Assembly (NCBI GenBank): GCA_000431515.1
Contig: HF991314.1
Location: 1,007-26,356, forward strand
Length of the DNA stretch: 25,350 nucleotides
From: Clostridium sp. CAG:632
Lineage (GTDB): Bacteria; Bacillota; Clostridia; Lachnospirales; Lachnospiraceae
Reading direction: 5' to 3'
Both the position numbers and the translations under genes were made by a program. This document shows positions 6,955-16,300 of this stretch, piece after piece (positions within the stretch are counted from its first letter, which is position 1; each line of letters begins with the position of its first letter). The notes under the pieces are model-generated. The model did not search any database. It was not told the origin of the DNA and was given only the letters and a program-made list of their open reading frames with translations.

Positions 6955-7036
6955 ATAAGCAGCTCACAGGGCTTCTTATAAGCGTATATGGTTGGCGGAG
7001 AAGGTCTTCCATATACCGTCGAGAGTAGCAGCTCTC
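6955..7036 (+). promoter_or_regulatory. Structured 5' leader of hpf with three consecutive hairpins
   Basis: Hairpin 1: ATAAG (6955-6959) and AGCTC (6961-6965) pair with GGGCT (6969-6973) and CTTAT (6975-6979), with a single C/T mismatch between the two helices. Hairpin 2: GTATATGG (6984-6991) pairs perfectly with CCATATAC (7009-7016) around a purine-rich 17-base loop. Hairpin 3: GAGAG (7021-7025) with CTCTC (7032-7036). The word AGCAGCTC occurs at 6958 and again at 7027, so alternative pairing between ends is possible. RNA motifs upstream of raiA/hpf genes have been described in Firmicutes; whether this belongs to one of them needs a covariance search. Confidence 0.55.
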
Positions 7037-7064
7037 AAATATGACAGGTAAAGGAGTGGGCATT

Positions 7065-7592
7065 ATGAACTACAGAATCAGCGGAAAAAACATTGAGGTT
7101 ACAGAGGGGCTTCGGACAGCCGTACAGGATAAGTTAAATAAACTTGAGAAGTACTTTACGGATGAAACAGAGATACAGGTTACATTTTCTGTAGAGAAGG
7201 ATAGACAGAAGATTGAGGTTACGATCCCGGTTAAAGGAAGTGTTATTCGTGCAGAGCAGGTGAGTGATGATATGTATGTGTCGATCGATCTGGTTGAGGA
7301 GGTTATCGAGAGACAGGTTAATCGTTATAAGAAGAAATTAGTAGATCAGCAGCAGAATGCAGCGTTTTTCCAGAAAGAATTTTTGGAAGATGATGAGGCT
7401 GATGATGAGGAAATCCGTATCATCCGGAGTAAGAAGTTTGCTGTAAAACCAATGGATGCTGAAGAAGCTTGTATTCAGATGGAATTATTGGGACATAACT
7501 TCTTTGTATTCAGAAATGCTGAAACAGATGAAGTAAATGTGGTTTATAAGAGAAAGGGCAATACATACGGTCTGATCGAACCGGAATATTAA
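7065..7592 (+). CDS. hpf: Ribosome hibernation promoting factor, long form
   Basis: Binds the 30S decoding region and, through its C-terminal domain, pairs ribosomes into inactive 100S dimers in stationary phase or stress. The 175 residues show the S30AE/sigma-54 modulation domain (1-100, MNYRISGKNIEVTEGLR onward), an acidic linker (EDDEADDEE) and the long-form C-terminal dimerisation domain (about 120-175, RSKKFAVKPMDAEEACIQM and HNFFVFRNAETDEVNVVYKRK). The start is ATG 7065, with AAAGGAG eight bases upstream; ATG 7041 in the same frame has no ribosome site. It has its own promoter, a structured leader and a terminator, so it is monocistronic, as is common upstream of secA and prfB in Firmicutes. 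Confidence 0.96.
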   Translation: MNYRISGKNIEVTEGLRTAVQDKLNKLEKYFTDETEIQVTFSVEKDRQKIEVTIPVKGSVIRAEQVSDDMYVSIDLVEEVIERQVNRYKKKLVDQQQNAAFFQKEFLEDDEADDEEIRIIRSKKFAVKPMDAEEACIQMELLGHNFFVFRNAETDEVNVVYKRKGNTYGLIEPEY

Positions 7593-7610
7593 ACCGACGT
7601 GCATAAGCAG

Positions 7611-7647
7611 AAAGCGGTTCCTGTACAAAGCAGGAACTGCTTTTTTT
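7611..7647 (+). terminator. Rho-independent terminator of hpf
   Basis: AAAGCGGTTCCTG (7611-7623) pairs with CAGGAACTGCTTT (7631-7643) with one G-U pair and a seven-base loop. A T-run follows (7641-7647). Confidence 0.93.
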
Positions 7648-7648
7648 C

Positions 7649-7711
7649 TTGCGTGAAAGTATCAATGGTGTTACAATGTAAAAGATTGTAAAGAACCATT
7701 GTTTGGTTCTT
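7649..7711 (+). promoter_or_regulatory. Probable secA promoter and leader hairpin
   Basis: TTGCGT (7649-7654), 17 bases, TACAAT (7672-7677) preceded by TGT, i.e. an extended -10. A perfect 8-bp hairpin in the leader, AAGAACCA (7691-7698) / TGGTTCTT (7704-7711), has a five-base loop. It has no T-run, so it is not a terminator. The leader is about 75 bases long and contains no convincing SecM-like reading frame. Confidence 0.5.
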
Positions 7712-7760
7712 ATGATGGATCAGGAGAGAGACCGAAAAACTAAGTATAGGAGTTGTAGGA

Positions 7761-10334
7761 ATGAGTATTATAGAAAAAGTCTTTGGGACGCATAGTGAGA
7801 AGGAATTAAAAAGAATTTATCCTTTGGTAGATAAGATTGAAGCATTGGATTCTACGATGGCGGCTTTAAGTGATGATGAACTGAGAGGCAAGACGGATGA
7901 GTTTAAGGCAAGACTGGCGAAGGGGGAAACGCTGGATGACCTGCTGGTAGAAGCATTTGCTACCGTAAGAGAGGCGGCATATCGTGTCTTAAAGATGAAG
8001 CATTACCGGGTACAGCTGATCGGTGGTATTGTTTTACATCAGGGACGTATTGCAGAGATGAGAACCGGTGAAGGTAAGACATTGGTATCTACACTTCCGG
8101 CCTATCTGAATGCACTGGAAGGCAAGGGCGTTCATATTGTAACGGTAAATGATTATCTGGCAAAGCGAGATGCCGAGTGGATGGGTCAGGTACATGAGTT
8201 TTTAGGTCTTAAAGTCGGTGTGATCCTGAACAGTTCAAACAATGATGAGCGCCGGGAAGCGTATAACTGTGATATTACATATATCACAAACAATGAGCTG
8301 GGATTTGATTATCTTCGGGACAATATGGTTATTTATAAAGAACAGCTGGTTCAGAGGGAACTGCATTATGCAATTGTCGATGAGGTAGACTCTGTATTGA
8401 TCGATGAGGCGAGAACTCCGTTGATCATTTCCGGTCAGAGTGGTAAATCCACAGATTTATATCGGATGTGTGATTATCTTGCACGCCGGATGCAGAAAGG
8501 TAGTTCCGATGGTGAGCTTTCCAAGATGGATGCATTGATGGGAACGGACATAGAAGAGGATGGAGATTTCCTGGTTAATGAGAAAGATAAGATCGTTATG
8601 CTGACTGCACAGGGCGTAAAGGAAGTTGAGAAGTTTTTCCATATTGATAACTTGGCAGATGCAGAAAATCTGGATATTCAGCATAATATGATTCTGGCAT
8701 TAAAGGCACATTATCTGATGTTCCGGGATAAGGATTATGTTGTAAAAGATGATGAGGTTCTGATTGTTGATGAGTTTACCGGACGTATTATGCCGGGCCG
8801 TCGGTATTCGGATGGCCTTCATCAGGCAATCGAAGCAAAGGAGAATGTAAAGGTTAAACGTGAGAGTAAAACACTTGCTACCATTACATTCCAGAATTTC
8901 TTTAATAAATATGCAAAGAAAGCCGGTATGACCGGTACGGCACAGACAGAGGAAACGGAGTTCCGTGAGATTTATGGTATGGATGTTATCGTGATTCCGA
9001 CGAATCTTCCAATTCGAAGAGTGGATCATGATGATGCAATGTTCCGGACTAAGCGTGAGAAGCTGAATGCAGTTGTAGAGTCGGTGAAGGAGTCTTATGA
9101 AAAAGGTCAGCCGGTACTGGTTGGTACCGTCAGTATTGAAGGTTCGGAAGAACTGAGTCATATGCTGGTAAAGCAGGGGATTCCGCATAAAGTATTGAAT
9201 GCAAAGTTCCATGAATTAGAGGCAGAGATCGTAGCGGATGCAGGTCAGAAGAAGGCAGTTACCATTGCTACCAATATGGCAGGCCGTGGTACGGATATTA
9301 AGCTTGGAGAAGGAGTGTTAGATCTTGGCGGCTTAAAGATTATCGGTACCGAGCGACATGAGTCCAGACGTATTGATAATCAGTTGCGCGGACGTGCCGG
9401 ACGGCAGGGAGATGTTGGTGAGTCGAAGTTCTACCTGTCCATGGAGGATGATCTGATGCGTCTGTTTGGTTCTGAACGGATCATAACGATGATGGATCAG
9501 TTGAACGTGCCGGAAGGTGAAGAGATTCATCACAAGATGCTTACCAAAGCTGTAGAGCGGGCACAGAAGAAGATAGAGAATAATAACTTTGGTATTCGTC
9601 GTAATCTGATGAAATATGATGAGGTGAATAATGAACAGCGCGAAATCATTTATGCAGAACGCAGACGTGTATTAAATGGTGAAAATATGCGTGATGTTGT
9701 ATTTAATATGATGATGGATACCGTGGATTCCTGTGTGGACCGGACAATCATGAGCGGCAGCAATGCAGAGGAATGGGACATTCGTGCATTAAATGAACTG
9801 TTGATCCCGATTGTTCCGATGGATCCGGTAGAATTGACGGATGAGGAAAAAGCGAGCGGTGATGTTAAAAAGTTAAAACAACGGCTGAAAGAGATCACAG
9901 CAAAATTATATGAAGAGAAGGAAAGCGAGTTCCAGCAGGAAGAGCAGATTCGTGAATTGGAACGTGTTATCCTGTTAAAGGTAATTGACCGTAAATGGAT
10001 GGATCATATTGATGATATGTCACAGCTTAGACAGAGCATCGGGCTTCAGGCATATGGACAGAAAGATCCGGTTATTGAATATAAGTATGCCGGTTATGAT
10101 ATGTTCCAGGAAATGACAAATGCGATCAAGCAGGATACAACCAGACTTCTGCTGCATGTGCGTGTTGAGCAGAAGATAGAGCGTGAGCAGGTGGCGAAGG
10201 CGACCGGAACCAATAAGGATGATACGGTAGCCAAGGGACCGATTCGGAGAAAAGAAGCAAAAATCGGAAGAAATGATCCGTGTCCTTGCGGTTCCGGATT
10301 AAAGTATAAGCAGTGCTGTGGACGTGGTAAATGA
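7761..10334 (+). CDS. secA: Preprotein translocase ATPase SecA
   Basis: Motor that pushes unfolded preproteins through SecYEG, acting at the cytoplasmic membrane. The 857-residue protein has Walker A MRTGEGKT (100-107), the DEVD box (207-210, in IVDEVDSVLIDEA), NEDxxPxx-type and TNMAGRGTDIKLG helicase motifs, the QLRGRAGRQGD arginine-finger segment, the scaffold/wing region, and a C-terminal zinc finger with Cys841, Cys843, Cys852 and Cys853 (PCPCGSGLKYKQCC). Length and order match the Bacillus enzyme. AGGAG lies eight bases before ATG. The prfB frame follows after 45 bases with no terminator, the usual secA-prfB arrangement. Its nearby clients include the NlpC/P60 hydrolase and the surface protein. 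Confidence 0.98.
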   Translation: MSIIEKVFGTHSEKELKRIYPLVDKIEALDSTMAALSDDELRGKTDEFKARLAKGETLDDLLVEAFATVREAAYRVLKMKHYRVQLIGGIVLHQGRIAEMRTGEGKTLVSTLPAYLNALEGKGVHIVTVNDYLAKRDAEWMGQVHEFLGLKVGVILNSSNNDERREAYNCDITYITNNELGFDYLRDNMVIYKEQLVQRELHYAIVDEVDSVLIDEARTPLIISGQSGKSTDLYRMCDYLARRMQKGSSDGELSKMDALMGTDIEEDGDFLVNEKDKIVMLTAQGVKEVEKFFHIDNLADAENLDIQHNMILALKAHYLMFRDKDYVVKDDEVLIVDEFTGRIMPGRRYSDGLHQAIEAKENVKVKRESKTLATITFQNFFNKYAKKAGMTGTAQTEETEFREIYGMDVIVIPTNLPIRRVDHDDAMFRTKREKLNAVVESVKESYEKGQPVLVGTVSIEGSEELSHMLVKQGIPHKVLNAKFHELEAEIVADAGQKKAVTIATNMAGRGTDIKLGEGVLDLGGLKIIGTERHESRRIDNQLRGRAGRQGDVGESKFYLSMEDDLMRLFGSERIITMMDQLNVPEGEEIHHKMLTKAVERAQKKIENNNFGIRRNLMKYDEVNNEQREIIYAERRRVLNGENMRDVVFNMMMDTVDSCVDRTIMSGSNAEEWDIRALNELLIPIVPMDPVELTDEEKASGDVKKLKQRLKEITAKLYEEKESEFQQEEQIRELERVILLKVIDRKWMDHIDDMSQLRQSIGLQAYGQKDPVIEYKYAGYDMFQEMTNAIKQDTTRLLLHVRVEQKIEREQVAKATGTNKDDTVAKGPIRRKEAKIGRNDPCPCGSGLKYKQCCGRGK

Positions 10335-10379
10335 TTCCAAAACAGCAATTAATATCAGAAAATAAAGTAGGTGAGAGTA

Positions 10380-11505
10380 GTGATCGAGTTAGATCAGGTT
10401 CGATTTGAACTGAAAAACTATCGTACACCACTGGCGGAAGTAAGGGATTCACTTTGACATCCCTTATCTGAAGGATGAGTTGGAAAAGTACGATTATCAG
10501 ATGCAGGAGCCGGGATTCTGGGATGATGTGGAGAAGTCCCAGGAGACTATGAAAAAGGTGAAAGCACTGAAGGATACCGTAGAGAATTTTGAAGCATTGG
10601 AGCAGGAATACGAGGATATCGATACTATGATCCAGATGGCTGAGGAGGAGAATGAGCCGGAGCTTGTGCCGGAGATTCAGGAGATGCTTCAGAAATTTAT
10701 AACCGATTTTGATGCTTTACGGATACGGACATTATTGTCCGGCGAATTTGACCGGGAGAATGCGGTCGTGACACTGCATGCAGGAACCGGCGGAACAGAG
10801 GCCTGCGACTGGGTAAGTATGTTATATCGTATGTATACCCGATGGGCGGAGAAAAAGGGTTTTCAGGTAGAAGTCCTGGATTATCTGGATGGAGAAGAAG
10901 CCGGAATTAAATCCGTAACATTCCAGGTGAATGGAGAGAATGCATTTGGTTATCTGAAGTCAGAGAAGGGCGTACACCGTCTGGTGCGGATATCACCGTT
11001 TAATGCAGCCGGTAAGCGCCAGACTTCTTTTGCATCCTGTGATGTCATGCCGGATATAGAGGAAGATTTGGAAGTAGAGATCAATGAAGATGATCTGCGG
11101 ATCGATACGTACCGATCAAGCGGTGCAGGCGGTCAGCATATTAATAAAACATCTTCGGCGGTCAGAATTACACATATCCCGACAGGGATAGTGGTACAGT
11201 GTCAGAATGAGCGCTCGCAGCATAGTAATAAGGACCGCGCCATGAAGATGTTAAAGGCAAAGCTTTATATGATCAAGCAACAGGAAAACCTGGAGAAGAT
11301 ATCGGATATTCGGGGCGAAGTACTTGATAATACATGGGGCAGTCAGATCCGGTCTTATGTGATGCAGCCGTATACGATGGTGAAGGATCACCGGACAAAT
11401 GCAGAATCGGGAAATGTAAGTGCAGTTCTGGATGGCGATATTGATTTGTTTATTAATGCATATCTGAAGTGGTCTAATACAAATCGTGATGCAGTACAGG
11501 ATTAA
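10380..11505 (+). CDS. prfB: Peptide chain release factor 2 (programmed +1 frameshift)
   Basis: Recognises UGA and UAA stop codons and triggers peptide release. The coding region is in two frames: 25 codons from GTG 10380 (V-I-E-L-D-Q-V-R-F-E-L...) reach CTT followed by TGA at 10455-10457, and reading resumes with GAC at 10456 for 349 more residues, 374 in all. The downstream frame alone lacks the proper N-terminus, and residues before and after the shift read as a normal RF2 start. The stop-codon motif SPF (205-207) and the catalytic GGQ (250-252) fall on the same numbers as in E. coli RF2. AGGTGA lies five bases before GTG. It follows secA and precedes cheW by 23 bases. Confidence 0.95.
10442..10458 (+). 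promoter_or_regulatory. prfB autoregulatory frameshift site
   Basis: AAGGGA (10442-10447) acts as an internal Shine-Dalgarno-like element four bases before the slippery CTT-TGA-C (10452-10458). When RF2 is scarce the ribosome pauses at TGA and slips one base to read GAC. The usual site is AGGGGG three bases from CTT, so this copy has a weaker and slightly more distant element. Confidence 0.93.
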
Positions 11506-11528
11506 AACAGGGGAACAGGAGTGATGGT

Positions 11529-11993
11529 ATGAGCGAAGAGAAACATGTAGTATTCCGCTTAGGGAATGAGAAATACAGTATGAATATTGCATATGTAAAA
11601 GCAATCGAAGAACAATATTCGATTATTCCGCTTCCGGATGCTCCGGAGAATGTAAAAGGAATGATCAATCTTCGGGGAGAAATCATTCCGGTCTACAGTC
11701 TTCGGTCGCGGTTTCATATGGAAGAGATTGAAAAGACCAGAGATACCCAGCTTCTGATCGCGATGGCTGATAATATACAGATTGCATTTGAGGTGGATCA
11801 GGTTATAGGAATTGAAACGATTGAAGAGGAGAACAGAAGGGAGATACCGGTTGTGATTCGTGGCGAATCGACCGGATATATCGGTGGAATTCTGAACATC
11901 CGGGATCAGATCGTTGTAGAAATATCAGTTGCCAATATAATGTCAGAAAGTGAATGGGCTGACATTGAGCAATTGATGAGAGAGCATGAGTAA
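11529..11993 (+). CDS. cheW: Chemotaxis coupling protein CheW
   Basis: Adaptor linking chemoreceptors to the CheA kinase in the cytoplasmic signalling array. The 154 residues form one CheW domain: FRLGNEKYSMNIAYVKAIEE at the start, then PENVKGMINLRGEIIPVYSLRSRF, the most conserved segment, and GGILNIRDQIVVEISVANIM near the end. AGGAG lies seven bases before ATG 11529. It follows prfB by 23 bases with no terminator. No cheA, receptor or other che gene is near, so this is an orphan copy tied to a translation/secretion operon. It implies a motile organism together with yjfB. CheV is excluded because there is no receiver domain. Confidence 0.93.
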   Translation: MSEEKHVVFRLGNEKYSMNIAYVKAIEEQYSIIPLPDAPENVKGMINLRGEIIPVYSLRSRFHMEEIEKTRDTQLLIAMADNIQIAFEVDQVIGIETIEEENRREIPVVIRGESTGYIGGILNIRDQIVVEISVANIMSESEWADIEQLMREHE

Positions 11994-12041
11994 AACCCGG
12001 CACAACAGTGCCTGAATAAAGACAAAAAGGAGAAACAAGAG

Positions 12042-13265
12042 ATGGTAAACATTGCGGTATTAGGCTATGGTACAGTTGGTTCCGGAGTCGTAGAAGTTAT
12101 TCAGACCAATCAGGAGATTGTAAATAAGCGGGCAGGTCAGGAAGTAAATATTAAATATGTATTGGACCTGCGTGAATTCGAAGGAGATCCGATCCAGAAG
12201 ATTCTGGTTCATGATTATGATACAATTCTGAATGATAAGGACGTCAAAGTAGTTGTTGAAGTAATGGGCGGTGTAGAACCGGCGCATACCTTTGTGAAGC
12301 AGGCACTGGAAAACGGAAAGAGCGTATGTACCTCTAATAAAGAAATGGTTGCAAAATACGGTGCAGAGCTGATTCAGATTGCAGAAGACAATAATGTGAA
12401 TTTCCTGTATGAAGCAAGTGTTGGCGGTGGTATACCGATCATCCGGCCGTTAACCAGTTCCCTGACCTGTGATGATATTACTGAGGTTTCAGGAATTTTA
12501 AATGGTACTACAAATTATATCCTGACTAAGATGCGTGACGAAGGGGCTGCATTTGCAGATGTACTGCGGGAAGCACAGGAGAAAGGATATGCGGAGCGGA
12601 ATCCAGAAGCAGATATCGAAGGATATGATGCCTGCCGTAAAATTGCAATCTTAACTTCTTTGGTATGTGGTCAGCAGGTTGATTATGAGGATGTGCATAC
12701 AGAAGGTATTACAAAAATTACAGAAAAAGATTTCTTATATGCGAAGGCATTAAAGGGTTCTATTAAATTATTGGGAACCTATCAGCGTATGGATGGAAAA
12801 GCATATGTAATGGTTGCACCGATGATCGTGAGTGAAAAACATCCGTTATATCATGTAGATGGTGTGTTTAATGCAATTTTTGTTCACGGCAATATGTTAG
12901 ATGATGCTATGTTCTATGGACGGGGAGCCGGAAAGCTGCCGACAGCCAGTGCAGTAGTATCTGATGTGGTAGATGAAGTAAAGCATATGGGAAAAAACAT
13001 TATGCAGATATGGGAGCCTGGTAAATTAGAGCTGGGCAACTTTGATGAGTGGAAGCATAAATTCCTGGTGCGGATTCAGTCTGCAGATATTGATGATGTA
13101 GATATGGAGGATGTAAAAGAAGCATTTGGTGACGTATTATATATCAAGGCACCGGGTGTTGAGAACGAGACTGCATTTGTTACTACGCCAATTGAAGAAG
13201 GAAAGTTTAGAGAAGCAATCCAGAAGTTTAGCGGCGTTCTGAATACAGTACGTGTAGGATTTTAG
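12042..13265 (+). CDS. hom: Homoserine dehydrogenase
   Basis: NAD(P)H-dependent reduction of aspartate semialdehyde to homoserine, the entry to threonine and methionine. The Rossmann motif is GYGTVG (8-13). CTSNKEMVA carries Lys100, and the substrate segment NPEADIEGYDACRKI carries Asp196 and Lys200, the pair expected for catalysis. FYGRGAGKLPTASAVVSD is also diagnostic. The enzyme is 407 residues, somewhat shorter than the roughly 430 of B. subtilis Hom. The C-terminal 70 residues (HKFLVRIQ... onward) look like a divergent ACT-like domain, so feedback control by threonine is uncertain. AAGGAG is nine bases upstream of ATG. A small hairpin without a T-run (GGCAC-aaca-GTGCC, near 11999-12012) separates it from cheW. 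metF at the other end of the window serves the same methionine pathway. Confidence 0.95.
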   Translation: MVNIAVLGYGTVGSGVVEVIQTNQEIVNKRAGQEVNIKYVLDLREFEGDPIQKILVHDYDTILNDKDVKVVVEVMGGVEPAHTFVKQALENGKSVCTSNKEMVAKYGAELIQIAEDNNVNFLYEASVGGGIPIIRPLTSSLTCDDITEVSGILNGTTNYILTKMRDEGAAFADVLREAQEKGYAERNPEADIEGYDACRKIAILTSLVCGQQVDYEDVHTEGITKITEKDFLYAKALKGSIKLLGTYQRMDGKAYVMVAPMIVSEKHPLYHVDGVFNAIFVHGNMLDDAMFYGRGAGKLPTASAVVSDVVDEVKHMGKNIMQIWEPGKLELGNFDEWKHKFLVRIQSADIDDVDMEDVKEAFGDVLYIKAPGVENETAFVTTPIEEGKFREAIQKFSGVLNTVRVGF

Positions 13266-13312
13266 GACATACAATATAGAAAGATAATAATAGATAGTAA
13301 GTGAAGCGGAAG

Positions 13313-13354
13313 AAATATCCGGATATTTAAGAAGGTTAAATATTCGGATATTTT
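13313..13354 (+). terminator. AT-rich 18-bp hairpin between hom and the surface protein gene
   Basis: AAATATCCGGATATTTAA (13313-13330) pairs along its whole length with TTAAATATTCGGATATTT (13336-13353), one G-U pair, loop GAAGG, then a short T-run. It could end hom transcription. The stem is unusually AT-rich and each arm is itself a palindrome, so a DNA operator is an equal alternative. The next ribosome site starts 14 bases further on. Confidence 0.5.
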
Positions 13355-13379
13355 GGACTATAAAACAAAGGAGGAGACT

Positions 13380-16300
13380 ATGAAAAGACATTATCTCAAA
13401 CAAGTAATAGCAGCAACGTTAAGTGTAGCAATGATACTGACGACGATGCCTGCTGCCAAAGATGGAATAGCAGTTTATGCAGAAGAACTGCAGGAATCCA
13501 GCAATGAGTCAGAAAATATAGACTACAGTATTATGGATACATCGGAAATGATAGGGGAAGCTGTCCAGAATGACAGAAGTGCATCGGAAGCAGAGGTGTT
13601 AACAGATGCATATATAGCTCCGGATGGTGAAACAGCAGACATGCAGGCAGAGGAAATGCCGAAAGCACCACAGGGATATCAGTTGGAAGGATCGACAGGA
13701 GAAGAAACTGTAGTAACTGAAGACACAGAACCTGAGGAAGAGACACCGGCAACCACGGAAGAAGTGCTGACCGAGGAAGAAGCATCAGTAACCACGGAAG
13801 AAGTGCCGACTGAGGAAGAGACATCAGTAACTACGGAAGAAGTGCCGACCGAGGAAGAGACATCAGTAACCACGGAAGAAGTGCTAACTGAGGAGGAACA
13901 ACCGGTAATATCTGCGACGACAGTAGATATGTATCCGGAGGTGGCTGGAGGTACCTGTGGTGAGAAACTGACGTGGAGTTTGTCTAATGGTACGTTAACG
14001 ATTAAAGGAACCGGTGCCATGACTGAGTATAGTTATGATAATCGCCCATGGGAGAATGACATAAATAGTATCAAGAAGGTTGTAATCCGGAATGGAGTAA
14101 CAACGATTTCGCCATATGCATTTTATAAATGTGAGAAACTGCAGTCGGTTACAATTCCGCAGAGTGTTCAGACAATTGGAAAAATACTATTTGCAGAATG
14201 TGCGGCGCTGAAAACTGTATCCCTTCCGGCAAAAGTGACGACAATTCCATACGCTTGTTTTGCAAACTGTACAGAGTTGCAGAGCATAGAAATGCCGGGC
14301 GTAACGACGATTGATGATTACGCTTTTCAGGGTTTGAATATGCCAGGTATGCAGATTGGGAAAAAGGTAACCAAGATTTCATATCTGGCATTTGCCTCAG
14401 CCAGGATTAAAGCATATACAGTGGAAAGCGGAAATCCGGTATATACATCGAAAAATGGAGTGATTTACGCAGATAAGGGAAAGACATTATATGCATATCC
14501 AGCGGGTTCCACTGCGAGCAGCTTTGCAATTCCTTCCGGCGTGACAAAAATCGGAGATGCAGCATTTATACAGGCCAAATATCTGATGGCAGTGACATTC
14601 CCATCTTCCGTGAAAACTCTGGGTTCCAGTGCATTTCAGGGGAGCGGATTGCGCTCAGTGACGATTCCGGATACGGTCACGTCAGTGGATAATTTTACAT
14701 TTTATGAGTCTGGTGTAAAGACAGTGACATTTGGAAAAGGCTTAAAGACAACAGCCTATGAGATGTTTGAGAAATGCAGAGAACTGGGAACGATTAATTT
14801 TGGTGGTATTCAGGAGCTAGATGCACGGACATTTGCATATTGTAGCAGTCTGGAAAATGTTACGATTCCGGCCGGAGTCAAGAGAATCGGCAATGGTACA
14901 TTTGGCGAATGCTGGATGCTGGAAACGGTAACGATTCAGGGAACATTGAATTGCATTCCGTTTCAGGCGTTTTTGAATTGTTCATCACTTAAGAATGTGA
15001 TTATTACAGGAAAGGTGCCGGATATTTACAGAGCGTCCTTCTTAGGATGTCGCAGCTTGAAATCAATTACCCTGCCAAAGACGACAACATACGTACATCC
15101 TTGGGCATTCGAAACAGGAACAGAGATTCATTGTTTGAACGCAGCTATGAAACCATTCGGAAAACATGGTTATCGACAGCTGGATACGGTCAGTATCAAT
15201 GGTAAATATTACTATTCAAAAGCTTATGAAGTGCTGAATCTGGTGAATCGGGAACGTGCGAAAAACGGTCTGGGTAAGCTATATATGAATCAGGAATTAC
15301 TGGAGACGGCCATGACAAGAGCCGGAGAGACCGCAGTCTGTTTCTCGCATACTAGACCGGACAGTTCACTCTGCTTTGAGCTGAACATGGATATGAGCGC
15401 AGAAAATATTGCAGCAGGTCAGACCAGTGCAGCCGCCGCTATGGATAGCTGGATGAATTCACAGGGACACCGGGAAAACATCTTGTCAAAAGAAGTTTCC
15501 AACATCGGAATCGGATGTTTTTATCACAACGGTATTTACTATTGGGTACAGTGCTTTGGAACAGGATCCGATAGCAGCAATTGTAAGAAACCGGCAGATA
15601 CATCAAAAACGCAGACGATTCAGATCGCTGACAGTACGTTTTCGGATGCAGCCATCGGTGCCGGGATAAGCTTCTCATTTGGCGAACCAAAAGAATATTC
15701 TTATAGTATGAAGCTGGTACCGGAGACAACGGTGCTTTCCAAGGGACAGACAACAAAGGTAAAAGTACTGTTAAAGAATGCCGGGATAGACTACTGGTAT
15801 GCGACATTGAACAATTCCGGTATTACATGGACCAGCTCAGACCAGAGTACCATGGCTGTATCTGCAGGAAAAGTGACAGCGAAAAAAGATGGTACCGCAA
15901 CGATCAAAGCGAGTCTGAAATATTACTCGGCAAAGGTGAATGTCGGTTCAAAACAACTTACAAAAGTAGAACAGTTTGTTTCGCGGTTATATACCAAGTG
16001 CCTGAAGCGGAGTCTGGATACCGATGGATTAAAGTACTGGAATGATATGCTGGTTTCAAAACAGAAGAGTGGTGCAGAAGTCGGTTATGGATTTGTATTC
16101 AGTGATGAGTATAAGGCTAAGAAGACAACAGATAAACAGTTTATTACGATGCTCTATCAGGTGTTTATGGACAGAGAACCGGATCAGGCGGGGCTTACAT
16201 ATTGGACGGGTCTGTTAAAGGATGGCGTATCAAGAGAATATGTGTATCATGGATTTGCAACCTCACAGGAATATACGAATATCTGTAATTCTTATGGCAT

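Noticed and set aside
7677..7692. Second WalR box upstream of secA (TGTAAA-AGAT-TGTAAA)
   Set aside because: The spacer is four bases, not five, so the half-sites are out of phase, and it overlaps the -10 region of the probable secA promoter.
11999..12012. Hairpin GGCAC-aaca-GTGCC as a terminator between cheW and hom
   Set aside because: Five-base stem with no T-run; not enough to call a terminator.
13353..13379. TTG start for the surface protein at 13353
   Set aside because: It lies in the hairpin upstream; ATG 13380 has AAGGAGG and a clean signal peptide.
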